64,000 nucleotides of DNA from Orbilia blumenaviensis (taxonomy: Eukaryota; Ascomycota; Orbiliomycetes; Orbiliales; Orbiliaceae): positions 434,001-498,000 of the forward strand of contig JAVHNS010000019.1 of assembly GCA_036872755.1 (NCBI GenBank), read 5' to 3'. Position 1 is the stretch's first letter, and each line of letters opens with the position of its first letter. Shown here in pieces: positions 23,442 through 35,536 of the stretch. The translations under genes were made by a program, and so were the position numbers. The notes under the pieces were generated by a model. It saw nothing but the letters and a program-made list of their open reading frames with translations, ran no database searches and was not told the origin of the DNA.

Positions 23442-25141
23442 CCTTCACGACGAAAAATTCGTAGACGGCCATTTGGGTAATTGCCAAGGCCATAGCAAAC
23501 CAACATCATCCAACCCCGCTATGCATGTTTGGTCCGCCGGCGCTTGTAATCCTGCCCATGTGATTTGAGAGAACACCTCCCGCACAACGAAGCGAATGGG
23601 TGCATATCATTCGTCAGCACTTCTCAGAGCCTCTGGTGGCCTGGACGCCACGGCGGATTTTGATTGGTATCATCGGGATGATAGCATTTTGTGTGCATGT
23701 CAAGCTTTTCGGTGGAAATAAAAAATTCAATACCATGTAATATAGTACTGACATGAATCAAGCAAACCAATTGGTACCAACGATGAGCGGAACTTTCAAC
23801 CAGCAATTCAGGCTTGATCCCAGGAAACGGAGCTAGTTCGAGACACAACCGACCGAATTTTGACGAAGGCACTAAATCATGCTAGCCAAACTTTTAAAAC
23901 GCCTGGTGCACGATTGCACAATCGCCCATTTGGAATGTATGGGTAGTCCTAGTTAGCCTGACAGACATATTATAAATTTTATAATGGATACTTTGTACTC
24001 AATTGTCTTTCATCCAGCGGTATCCTCCGTGTATACATGTACTGCGAGGCTATCCATGCGGGCTGGGTGATGGCGCAAATGTTAACTTCTCGACGGCTAA
24101 GGTCGCAGATGGGTGGATCGTAGTTCATGCTCGTCTGAAGTTGCCTGTGCTGGTGTTCGTGAAACCCGCAAATGTCTTCTAAGCCTCGCTCAACAGCGGC
24201 CGGTTTATCGATAGAGAGCAGAGTAAAAGCAGAGCCCCAACAGCCCATGCGGTTGCTGTTACAATTTACAATACGTTACTAATACTTCCCTGCCCGGGTG
24301 CTTAATTAGTACCTAGTACCTAGAAACACATCGGTGCACCGGCATCGAGATTCCACATTGACAGGAATTCGAATTGCGAAGTTCGAGACCGGCGGGGCTG
24401 TCGTCGGTGAGGGCCGCTTCGTGTTGTGTGTTTGACACCACAACACATGTTCCGGTCCTAAATTTAGAAACCTTGAGAGGGTTGTTGGACCCACCTCGAC
24501 GGGATTGAAGTTGCATCCCAGTCCGTTCTATCCCGCCCGTCGGATATACTTCTATCAGCCACATAACCCGAGTACTTTAGTAAGTGAGCATTTGGATAGG
24601 ATAGGTAAACCAAGTACTTGTTCTTACTATCCAACTGTTGTCACTGGGACTCCGAGCACCGGGGCCGTGTCGAGTCGACAGATGCCAATGTCAAGATGGT
24701 GGTGAGCATGTTGTACCACCAGAGCAGTAGTCTCTCCACGCGTGCTGACGACAGGATCAGGGTACTTGCAGAACTCATGTCTCGAAATCGGATCCAACGT
24801 GGGTTCTATTTTTACTCGCAGAATAAAAGATCACGAGCAAGCTAAGGGTTTAGCTCCCCTCCTTTTACCTACTGAGCTTAGCTACCCCGGGCCCTTCGCT
24901 CACTCTTCGTGCCACAAAAAAAAAAAAAAGTCCGTTCGTTACAGAAACATCCGTCACCTGATATCGAATCGAATGTTCTTTAGTTGTTCTATAGCTATGG
25001 CGGCTCGTCGCTGATATTGATACCAGACAAGTACCGCTTCATTTTTCTAGTATGGGAAGAGAACTTCATTTCTCTATCCAGCTAGATTTACGAACTCAAT
25101 TGACAGCTAAGAGCGGCGCTGAGCACTCACGATATCTCTGG

Positions 25142-25184
25142 ATTGCATCGATATCGACATACCCGCCTGATGGATCGATGCAAT
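25142..25184. repeat. Perfect 11-bp inverted repeat
   Basis: ATTGCATCGAT (25142-25152) and its exact reverse complement ATCGATGCAAT (25174-25184) flank a 21-bp spacer. It sits in gene-free DNA about 0.7 kb downstream of RPP1; about 70 bp on, GTCGAT is repeated in tandem. It could be a hairpin or a dyad binding site. Confidence 0.6.
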
Positions 25185-25851
25185 GCTGAATATTCATCTA
25201 TGTTACTATTCTGACAAGATGACTATCACCGACATGCCGGCACTGAGTCGTTATCGATGTCGATGTCGATTAGCGTGATCTAGAACCGCCGTGGGTCCTG
25301 TACATGGATGCATCGCGGTGGTATCAATCCGCGCATTTGAGCCGATTAACCAGTGCAACGGCCACGGACCATGTCGACCATCCCCCATGAGCCCCACCCC
25401 GCTCACAACATGCAGCTGTTGACCGCTAGCTTATGCAGGAACCCTTCCGGTACAAACAGCTTTGCCAGAAAAGATCCATTCATACTTATTTATAGCCACA
25501 ATCAAGCTTTTTCTATCGCATAGTTTCTAATAATACCATGCCCTTGCGTGTGTTTGTCGATTGGATATATGCACGACAGTGAGCTCCTAAATAGACGACA
25601 GATGCATCTATACAATGCAATCCTAACCTTCTCTTAGCTTCCATCACAAACAGCTGAATTAAAACTACATGTTGCATACGATATCGATTATCCTGGACCT
25701 TATCTGATCGCTTCAATGAAAATAGAGCACCACAACTCCATTGATCCTTTGAGGTCACCCAATTGAATACATGCGCATCGATCTCGTATGCCAAAAAAAG
25801 GGTAATAAGCTGGGATATATCGAGTCATCATAATCATTGTCACCATCATCA

Positions 25852-27046
25852 TTATTCAGCTCCGACGCTGCCCGAAAGTCCTTTAGCTACAGCTGCAGCA
25901 GCTCTCTTTGCAGCTCTCATTTCTAACTTCTTTTGTTTCTTCGACGGTCTATTTTCGCTAGATTGGCCGGGTGTTGCTTCTCCGTCCAGCTTCGCACTCT
26001 CAGCTGGTTGTGGTGAATCCTTCACAGTCTCAACTGCCGCGCCGTCATTATCACCAGCTTCAGCCTTTCGCTTCACCAATGCCTTTTGGGATATCGTCGT
26101 TTTCGCCACTTCTTTCGACGCTGGCTTGGGGATTCCACCGCCTGCTACGACATTAATTACGCCTCTAAAGGATTGTCTCTTAATCTTCGCCTGTATCATC
26201 ACAGACCTAGGTCCATTTGAGATCGCATCCTTTCCCTTCTCTTGATTCAAACCCCACAATGTCGCCAAATTTATGACGTCAAATGGCGCCCGGCAGAGCA
26301 TTGCCTTTCTCGCTTCTGAACTAATGACTATTCCCTTGCCCTTCGTGGCTCTTATCAAAGCTGCTGCATTTGAAAGTAGGTTCCTTCGAGCGTTGCTCTC
26401 ATTCACCGAGGCGGAATATGTGATTTCGAAACGTATACCGCGTGATATAGCCTGGCCGAGGACTTTGTATTTGAAATGGTATGGGTGGCGTACCGACATG
26501 TCAATGGATATCAGGTCGCATTCGAGGCTGGTGCATGCTTGGAGGAGGAGTTTTTCGTCTGTAGGACGGACAGCGACGATGTCGAAGTTATTGGATAGCG
26601 AGGCCTGCGACCGGTAGTTAGTAGTGTTTATCATAGTAGCAGACGATTGAGATAGATTCCCATGTCGTACCAAGCCATAGTTTTGCGAAGGGTCGTCTAG
26701 AACGATGGTCACGCGGCGAAGAAAGCGTATGCTGGCATGATTTGGGAACGGTTTCGTAGGTATCGAATTCGCGATGCCGGCCTAGTTGTAGAATATTATA
26801 AGCTTTGTGTTTCGTGATGTAAGTGATAGTAACGATGCATACAATATTTGACGGGATCTTCCCCGCAATGGTCTGGTTGAGTGCGACTACATTATATCCC
26901 ACTATCATCACCATTAGCATTAGCGATTATGAGCGACCAGGTTACTTAGAATTCGATGCACACGTACACTCCTCGAGAAAGGCGACCGTTCTAGCCAGCT
27001 CAGGGTCATCTTTCGACGTCCACGGGATGTTCAAGTCGTAGAACAT
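25852..27046 (-). CDS. RPP1: RNase P/MRP protein subunit Rpp1 (p30 family)
   Basis: Three exons, 27046..26968, 26901..26843 and 26781..25852, give 355 residues. The protein starts MFYDLNIPW, and the spliced exons read EELGYNVVALNQTI, the first strands of the PHP-like TIM barrel of the p30 family. Later signatures are FDIVAVRPTDEKLLLQAC, LISIDMS and GIRFEITYSASV, then RRNLLSNAAALIRATKGKGIVISSEA and PFDVINLATLWGL. The last about 70 residues are a Lys/Ala-rich extension with an RPSKKQKKLE nuclear-signal-like segment. Rpp1 is a core protein of RNase P (pre-tRNA 5' ends) and RNase MRP (rRNA A3 cleavage). It is transcribed away from NOP14 across a 253-bp gap. Confidence 0.92.
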
Positions 27047-27299
27047 CGCTGATTGTATAACCGTGAAGTCGTATCTTCATCGTCAGTCGGGACTTCTAAA
27101 GGGTTTCTGCGTCACAGCATGGTTTGCTCGGACTAGGTAGGTTTTGTGGTTTTCGCGTGGGAGAATCTGCGGCTTAAAAAGTTTTTGGATTTTTTTTCTT
27201 GTCGCCTAAAAAAATCTTTAGTTGTGTTTGAAAAGCAGCTAAAGTTAACAACTTCGACTATCGACTTTTTCAACATCGTCAGATAAAACACCAGTCGCC
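27047..27299. promoter_or_regulatory. Bidirectional RPP1/NOP14 promoter region
   Basis: Only 253 bp separate the start codons of two divergent genes that both act in ribosomal RNA maturation. The centre holds T- and A-runs (about 27175-27235) of the kind that disfavour nucleosomes. No exact factor site is claimed. Confidence 0.6.
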
Positions 27300-30252
27300 A
27301 TGCCGTCCCAATTAAAGCGACTCCGAGAGTCGCTCAAGAATGCAGGTGTCATCGGACAGCCCCAGAAGTCTAAGAAGGCGAAAAAGCGTGCGCGACAGAA
27401 CAAAAGCGGCAATGATGCCCGACTTTCGAGGGAAGCGGCGCTCGAGAGCATTAGAGAGGAGTTCAATCCGTTCGAAATCAAGAAGACAAAGGAGAAATTT
27501 AGCGTCGCTGGTGGAAGGAAAGTTAAAGGAACGGTCGGGAAGCCGTCAGTCAGCAAGCAGATCGGAGAAGATAACGTATGTTGGCTTATTATACTGAATT
27601 CTGTTAGAACTGGAGCTAACAATCGTGCGCCTACAGCGTCGCAAAACATTGCTGGTGGAAATGCAGCAGCGGAATAAAGTCGGCGGTATTATAGATCGAA
27701 GATTCGGCGAGAATGATCCGACAATGAATCCAGAGGACAAGATGCTAGAGCGGTTTACGAGAGAACAGCAAAAGAGGTCATACAAGGGCGATATTTTCAA
27801 CCTCGAGGATGACGACGAAGTTCTTACACACTATGGCCAATCGCTAGGGTCACTGCCGAACGATGATTTCGGAGAGGAGATGGATGGAAGCGATGATGAC
27901 CTATTGCGACCCGCGAAGAGAGCACATCCACTGGACGGAGAACCTCTATCAGATCAGGACGAGGAGGGCGGCCCGCCAAAGAAAAAGTCTAAGGCTGAGG
28001 CCATGAAGGAGGTTATAATGAAATCCAAATATCACAAATACGAAAGGCAGAAGGAGAAGGAAGCAGATGAAGACCTAAGGGACGAACTCGATGCTGAGCT
28101 GGGTGATATCAGAGCCTTATTAGCTGGCATACCTGTACGCCCACCACCCGGTAAACCAGCTGTTGCAAATGCAGCCGCCGCCGATGGATCGCTACATGCA
28201 GACCGAGCAGCACAAATAAATACCGGACTGAATGTGGACTCCAAGTACGACGCTGCGGTGAGGGAGATGACATACGACAAGCGTTCGAAACCAGCAGACA
28301 GAACTAAATCGGCGGAAGAGCTTGTTGAGCAAAGGGCCAAACAGCTCCAAAAACTAGAAAGAAGCCGTCAGAAGCGTATGCGGGGTGAAGAGAGCAGCGA
28401 TGAGGAACCGGAGGAAGAGGAGGAGGTTGCTAGTGACGACGAGTTTAAACTGGGGAAAGGCATCCGATTGGCTGCCGATGAGAAGGAATTCGTACATGGA
28501 GATTCTGATAGCGAGGAGGAAGATTCAAGCTCTGAAGGGAGTGATGAGGAGAGCGAGGGCGAGGGAGAGGAGGGCGAGGATGCTGAAGAGTCTGGCTCTC
28601 GTCCCACTAGACGCCGGGATTTAGACAATGATGATGCCTATTCAGACGACTACCAATCGGACGAAGACCCGGACGCCCTAGCCAGTGATAAAGAGGTGTC
28701 AGGTTCCGAAGAAAGCGATGAAGAAGAAGGCCTCATGGAATCTGAAGACGAGTCACCAGCCTCAAAGCCAGCAGATGACGGGAAACTCGCTGCCAATGGT
28801 GAATCGGGTCTCCCATTTACATTCCCATGCCCTCAAACGCACCAGGAGTTCCTCAAGGCTACATCGAAATACAAAGTTGGAGACCTGCCAACCATCGTGA
28901 AGCGTATCCGTGTCCTGCATCATCCGTCTCTTGCTGCTGGCAATAAAGAGAAGCTTTCGGTGAGTACCAAGCTTTGACCTTATCTGTTCCGCATTCGTTC
29001 TAACTAGCAGAATAGCACTTTATGTTGGCAATTTTTGACCATATCATATATCTTGCCGATTTACCGACCCTTCCGCCAATGGATGTTCTCGAAATCCTAC
29101 TTCGACATCTCCACAGCCTTTCGAAGGAATTCCCACAAGCCTCCGCGGCGAGGTTCAGGGAGTATCTCCAGAAGTTTTTCAATAGAATTGGCCAGCAGAA
29201 GAAGACAAAGCGCTCAGACTTGGTCATCCTTACAGCACTGAGTGTTATATATCCAACATCCGACCATTTCCATATCGTTGCAACACCAGCGATGCTGGTT
29301 GTAGCGAGATGGCTGAGCTCCAATACTCCAACTGATATGGAGAAGTTGGTGCATGGGTGTTATATGGTCACTCTATGCCTTCAGGTAGGGTTTATCACAT
29401 ATTAATTGCCAGATTCGAGGACGAATACTAATGGAAACGTAGTACCAACGGCTCTCGAAACGAGTCATACCAGAGGCTCTAAATTTTGTTTACCAATCAC
29501 TACTGGCGCTTTCGCCGACGGCACCTACCAAAGTTCCGGGTAGTTTTCCAGTACATGGTGTCGAGGACATCGCCAAACTGAGAATATCAAGCTCGGCGAA
29601 AGATAAATTTGAGCTGGGAAAACTCAAGTTCAAAGAGGCGTTGTATCCAGACTCGATACCTAACATCACCAGCATGCAGATTACCCTCGCCTATGTATTC
29701 ACACAGCAGCTGATCGAATTTGCGAGACTATATTCTTCGAAAACGGCGTTCCTTGAACTTACAAAACCAGCAGCATCTATACTATCCCATTATACATCTC
29801 CAGCATGCGCGAAATCTCTTCCTAAGTCATTTACAACCTATATCAAGGACACGGCGCTCCCAGAGCTTGAGCGACTGAGATCCCATGCGCAAAAGTTCCG
29901 CCGTCCTCTTGAACTACATCATCACCGACCACTCCCTATTCCTTCTAACTATCCTAAATTTGACGAAGATTACTCGCTTGATAGGCATAAGGGTTCATAT
30001 GACGCAGATCGTGACCGCAAGGAGTTGAGCAAGCTTAAGGCGGAACACAAGAAGGAGAGGAAGGGTGCGATCAGAGAGCTGAGGAAGGACTCGCAGTTCA
30101 TTGCAAGAGAGAAACTGAAGGAGAGGAAGGTTGCAGACCAAGAATACCACGATAAGATGAAGAGGATCGTCAATATGATCCAGAACGAGGAGGGAGCTGC
30201 ATCGAATGCATATGAGAGGGAGAGGTCAGGGAGGAAGAAGTCGAAAAAGTAA
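27300..30252 (+). CDS. NOP14: Nucleolar protein Nop14 (SSU processome)
   Basis: Four exons, 27300-27575, 27637-28959, 29016-29384 and 29443-30252, give 925 residues. The N-terminus MPSQLKRLRESLK, NPFEIKKTKEKFSVAG and KTLLVEMQQRNKVGGIIDRRFGEND are Nop14 family signatures, as is MLERFTREQQK. The middle of exon 2 is an acidic Glu/Asp/Ser region (about 28380-28760). Exons 3-4 form the helical C-terminal half (FDHIIYLADLPTLPPMDVLE, YQSLLALSPT) and end in a highly basic KELSKLKAEHKKERKGAIRE and RSGRKKSKK tail. Nop14 with Emg1 and Noc4 is needed for 18S rRNA maturation and 40S assembly. The introns are 61, 56 and 58 bp. Confidence 0.94.
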
Positions 30253-30519
30253 ATACTTTCGTAAGGACATGTTTTGCTAGTATGTTTTTGGCGAGAGGAT
30301 AAAGTAATCTACTTAGAGGCTGTAAGATATTGTATTAAATTGGCCCGAGTAGCCATATTCATAGATGCGTACTGCTGGGAAATCGTATCCCATAAATAGA
30401 ATTTGGCGACTTACCCTCAACTTGCTGCGCAAGCCTGCGTTGGGTTGGTTTGACCCTGGCCATCCCAAAGTTATTCTCGTCATCCAACCAACATTTCTAT
30501 CACTCAATTTGCACCCGAC

Positions 30520-33500
30520 ATGTCGGACGCCTCGATACCACCAGGTCTGAATGACCAGTACACCCGCCATCTCGCAGCTCGAATCGGTAAAGAACTCGGC
30601 CGCGATCCAAACGAATATCTCGCTGGTAACATAATACGGATCGCGAAGGTTCAACCAGGTCCTAAAACTTTCGTGGCAGCTTGCAGCGCGTTCGGCCGGT
30701 ATCGCGACGAATTCCTCCACGAAGTCTTTAAGGAAGTTAAACAGCGTAGTGAAGAGGGAGGGGGCGATTCTGATACGAAAGATGGGTCTGGGAAAGGGGG
30801 GTTTACGAGGCCGGAGAGATTGGAGCGACAGGCTGAGCTTCCGGGTGGATTGTTACTCTCGACGTCGACAAGGAATAGAGATGAAACGGATCATGATGCG
30901 AAGAGAGAGTCTAGATTGGGACTTGACAGGAAGAGAATAAAGTTGGATTTCAAAGTCAGCGGAGAGGACGATGAGACAGAGGCTGATACTGGAAAGCCAG
31001 GTTCAAGTCAAGACTCGAGGAAACCAAAGCAACAGTCCTCGCAACCAGACGATCGTGCGCAGGAAGCTGAAGGAGATAAATTCGAATTCAAGAAGCCATC
31101 GTTGCCGATACAAAGACATCCTGTACAACGTCGAATGGAAACGCCGTCACATGGAGGTGGGCTTTCGAAGGAGGCTGCTGAAAGGCTGGCGGCATACCGT
31201 GGGCGAAGGGATAGGGAACGCGGCGGCTATGATGATGGACGTGGTGATAGGCGACCTCCATACGGCGAACGGGATCGCGGTGGCGATAGGGACCGTGGCA
31301 GGTACGACGACCGCGACCGAAGGCGGGATGATGATCGCGATGGATATAGGGGCCGAGAGGATTTTGGGAGCCGAAGGAATGACCCTACACCGCTTCGACA
31401 AGACAGATTTGCGGGCGGCCGTGCGACGACGTCGCGGACATCCCGCTATTCGGCTGCTACACCTCGTACCACCGCCGCAATTCGAGACTCGGATGAAGGT
31501 TTCTACGATTCTCAGGATACCCAAGCAATGGACCGTGACTGGTATGCGGGCGACGAAATGGGCCATACATTCGGAGACGAAGCGCACAACCCTTTTGGAT
31601 CTCTAGAGAACTCATGGGCAGACCAGCAGCGAGAGGCTGCGCTGGCCGAGCGGAAAACCGGTAAACGGATGTCTGCTAGGGCGCAACAGAAGCAAAAGGA
31701 TGTAGATGCATGGGAAACCAATCGAATGTTAACTTCTGGTGTGGCCCAGAGGGCAGATATTGGAATGGACGAACTGGACGATGAGGAGGAGACCCGAGTT
31801 CACATCCTAGTACACGATATCCGGCCGCCATTTTTGGATGGAAAGACGATTTTCACGAAACAATTGGATCCAGTCCCTGCAGTTCGAGACCCTCAAAGCG
31901 ACATGGCGATTTTTAGCAAGAAAGGGTCAGTATTGGTGAGGGAGCGAAGACAACAGCGTGAGAGGGCGAAGCAGGCGCAGGAAGCGACCAATCTTGCTGG
32001 CACAAACCTCGGAAACGTGTTGGGTATCAAAGACGAAGAGGGCGACAGTGCGCTTGGGGCCGCAGAGCCTGCTAAACAGAAAGCTATTGAGGGTCCTGAC
32101 CAAGGAGATGTCCGGGTGGAGAACAAATTCGCGGATCACTTGAAGAAGAGTGAAGGTGCCAGTGAATTTAGTAGAAGTCGGACTCTTAGAGAACAACGAG
32201 AATACCTGCCAGCGTTCGCCGTTCGGGAAGAACTCCTGAGAGTCATCAGAGATAATCAAGTTATCATCGTTATTGGTGAGACTGGCTCTGGCAAGACCAC
32301 ACAATTAACGCAATTCTTATATGAGGACGGATATGGCAAACTCGGAATGATCGGGTGTACCCAGCCTCGTCGTGTCGCCGCTATGAGTGTAGCGAAACGT
32401 GTGAGCGAGGAGATGGAGGTTAAACTCGGGAGCACTGTTGGATATGCTATTCGTTTTGAAGACTGTACTAGCAGTGAGACCGTCATAAAATGTAAGTCTT
32501 CAATTTTGAGTGTCCCGCACCTATTCTAGACATGCTAACATTACAATAGATATGACGGACGGTGTTCTACTCCGAGAGTCTCTCGTTGACCCAAGCCTTG
32601 AAAAATATTCTTGTATTATCATGGACGAAGCTCACGAGCGTGCTTTGAATACAGACGTTTTAATGGGATTGATAAAAAAGATTCTCGCTAGACGGAGAGA
32701 CATGAAGTTGATTGTCACATCAGCTACTATGAATGCGGAACGTTTCTCTCGGTTTTTTGGCGGGGCGCCGGAATATACCATTCCCGGAAGAACTTTCCCC
32801 GTTGATGTTCTATGGTCGAAATCACCTTGCGAAGACTATGTGGAAGCTGCGGTGAAACAAGTTTTGTCGATTCATCTCGGTCAGGGCGTTGGTGATATCT
32901 TAGTGTTTATGACTGGCCAAGAAGATATTGAAGCGACCTGCGACGTCATCGCTGAACGTCTGTCGCAGCTCAACGATCCGCCAAAGCTCGCAATTCTTCC
33001 GATTTACAGTCAAATGCCCGCAGACTTACAAGCAAAGATTTTTGAGAAAGCTGAGGGTGGTGCGAGGAAAGTTATTGTCGCTACCAACATCGCAGAAACA
33101 AGTTTGACAGGTAAGTCTATTATCGGATGATACTCCCATTTGCGACATCAATATCTAACCTTAATTTTTATTTAGTCGACGGTATCATGTACGTCGTTGA
33201 TGCTGGTTACTCTAAACTCAAGGTTTACAACCCGCGCATGGGCATGGATACCTTGCAGATAACACCAATATCCCAAGCCAATGCCGGGCAAAGATCCGGA
33301 CGTGCTGGCCGAACAGGTCCGGGTAAGGCATACCGTTTATATACAGAGCAAGCATTCTCAAATGAGATGTATATCCAAACTATTCCGGAAATCCAACGAA
33401 CGAACCTCAGCAACACTGTCCTCCTTTTAAAGTCTCTCGGGGTGAAAGATTTACTGGAATTCGATTTTATGGACCCGCCTCCGCAGGATACTATGACGAC

Positions 33501-34431
33501 AAGTTTGTTCGACTTGTGGGCGCTGGGTGCGCTGGACAACATTGGAGAATTGACATCTCTAGGAAAGTCAATGGCCAGCTTCCCTATGGAACCTGCGCTT
33601 TCGAAACTTCTTATTATGTCGGTAGAGTACGGATGTAGCGAGGAGATGCTCACAATAATATCCATGCTTTCCGTTCCGAGCGTTTTCTATCGCCCGAAAG
33701 AACGACAGGAAGAATCCGATGCCGCCCGCGAGAAGTTCTTCGTCCCCGAATCCGACCATTTAACACTCCTACATGTCTACCAACAATGGAAAGCAAACGG
33801 CTATTCAGACGGCTGGTGTATCAAACATTTCCTTCATCCAAAAGCCCTCCGTCGAGCCAGAGAAATCAGACAACAACTACACGATATTATGAAATTCCAG
33901 AAAATGGAGCTGCAAACATGTGGTACCGATTGGGATATTGCTCGAAAATGTATCTGTTCCGGATACTTTGCACAGGCGGCGAAAGTTAAGGGTATCGGAG
34001 AATATATAAATCTTCGGACTAGCGTAACTGTGCAGTTGCATCCTACATCTGCGCTTTATGGATTGGGCTTCCTCCCGGATTACGTGGTTTACCACGAACT
34101 TATCCTGACCTCGAAGGAGTACATGTCTACTGTTACAGCCGTGGATCCGCATTGGCTTGCAGAGCTTGGAGGGGTGTTTTATAGTGTCAAGGAGAAGGGA
34201 TACTCAGCGAAGGACCGGAGAGTAACCGAAAATGAGATTAATAGAAAGATGGAGATTGAAGCGAAGATCGCAGAAGACAGACAGAAGGCCGAGGCGGCTA
34301 AGGCGGCAGCAAGGGAAGCGCCGGTGAAGAGGGCGGCAACGGGGGTTAATCCGGCTGTCAAACGTTTGGCGACGCAGCAGGGGGCTGTAAAGAGGCCGAC
34401 GACGCCGTTAGCAAGGAGGAGACAGTTTTAG
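30520..34431 (+). CDS. PRP16: Pre-mRNA splicing DEAH helicase Prp16 (DHX38)
   Basis: Three exons, 30520-32491, 32550-33110 and 33176-34431, give 1262 residues. Helicase motifs: GETGSGKT at 586-593, [20 protein letters not shown] at 683-686, SAT at 715-717, then [14 protein letters not shown] and [13 protein letters not shown]. The segments [18 protein letters not shown] and [15 protein letters not shown] upstream of the helicase core are characteristic of Prp16 rather than Prp2, Prp22 or Prp43. The N-terminus has an Arg/Asp-rich low-complexity tract (about residues 225-300). Prp16 remodels the spliceosome after the first catalytic step and proofreads branch sites. It lies 267 bp after NOP14 on the same strand. 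Confidence 0.94.
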
Positions 34432-34822
34432 CTTGTGTGCATTGTATAATATGGTTGGGGGAGAGGGGTATAGGGTTTATAATATAGGGTCAGGCATCTA
34501 GATCATGTAGCATTGTGCTTTGGAGCATTTACCTGTTTAGCTCGCGCCACACACTCACGCATTCACGCGCTAAAATTCTGGAACTCGGGGTTCCGCATAT
34601 GAATGTACTACTATTTGGGATAGATAACATGAGATATTACGTCACGCATTGCATTTGCACGATCTTTGAATTCACGAGGAAAAAAACAAAGCTTCTTCGA
34701 TTTCTATACACTGTAAAAACCTAATCGAAAGAAAACCTCGTCCCTTTCCATGCAAAAGTAAAAAAAAAAAAGAGTATGATGCAACATATCTTTTTCTTCT
34801 TTCCATCAGGCGTTCCATTCAG

Positions 34823-34858
<36 letters not shown>

Positions 34859-35536
34859 GACAGACTGTAGAGGCGCGGTTTGTGAGAAGTATGTGTGAGA
34901 GTGTGTATGAGAGACGTGAGTAAGTGGGAGTATTAAACAAAAAAGTAAAATCGATTTTCCAAACGCCATTTCGATATAATATATAATAGTAATTGTGGAA
35001 AAAAAGGTCGTCTGTGGGAGGGGAGAAGACGGGAGGAAGAGGGAGGGGTTTGAGGTAAAAAATAAAAAAAGGGTATGATGTGATTCTGATGATGTCTGGG
35101 TTATCGTAACTTGTCCCTTCTATTTTTTCTGCTTCTTCCGCTCTTGTGCTTTGCTTCCTAATTCCTGAGCTCGATTGGGCCTTCATCCGCTGCAATGGGC
35201 ATCCATCCCTTCTGTTCCCAACCCATCCATCTACCTAGTCCTCCGTTCCCGGTCCAGGTGGTCGTACAACTGAGTCGATGAAAGTAAAAAACTGTCGGTT
35301 CGAGAAAGAGGTGGAATCCAAACGTAGACAAAGGCCGCCGATGCTACTGATTAAAAAGAAGAGATGAAGAGTGAAAGAAGGAGGTTTTCGGATAGGAAGT
35401 CGTAAAAAGGTTGGAAAAAAAGCTCGTGCAATTCAACAATGGAAGAAACTAAATAGAAAAAGAAAGACATAAAGATCACAAACTAAACTAACAGCACAGA
35501 ATCGCTAGTAAAGTTTCTTTGTCCATTCTCTTCCAT
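34432..35536. other. Intergenic between convergent PRP16 and eL33
   Basis: 3' flanks of both genes. It holds a GA-dinucleotide microsatellite (34825-34854) and purine-rich sequence at 35000-35060 and 35340-35470. No gene is supported. Confidence 0.55.
34825..34854. repeat. (GA)15 microsatellite
   Basis: Fifteen uninterrupted GA units in the PRP16-eL33 intergenic region. Confidence 0.9.

Larger units (their letters stand above)
20907..25851. other. 4.9-kb gene-free region upstream of RLM1
   Basis: No frame here shows a recognisable domain or a convincing exon chain. The first about 1.8 kb beyond the RLM1 start is purine-rich on the + strand, with A runs at 21819-21838 and 22180-22196 and a GGGAA-rich tract near 22690-22760; it could include a long RLM1 leader and promoter. 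Further right are a 23-base A run (23419-23441), ATCGAT-rich sequence near 25130-25270 and the 3' flank of RPP1. Confidence 0.5.

Noticed and set aside
30313..30720. 135-codon frame on the minus strand over the PRP16 start
   Set aside because: Antisense to conserved PRP16 coding sequence and without a recognisable domain.
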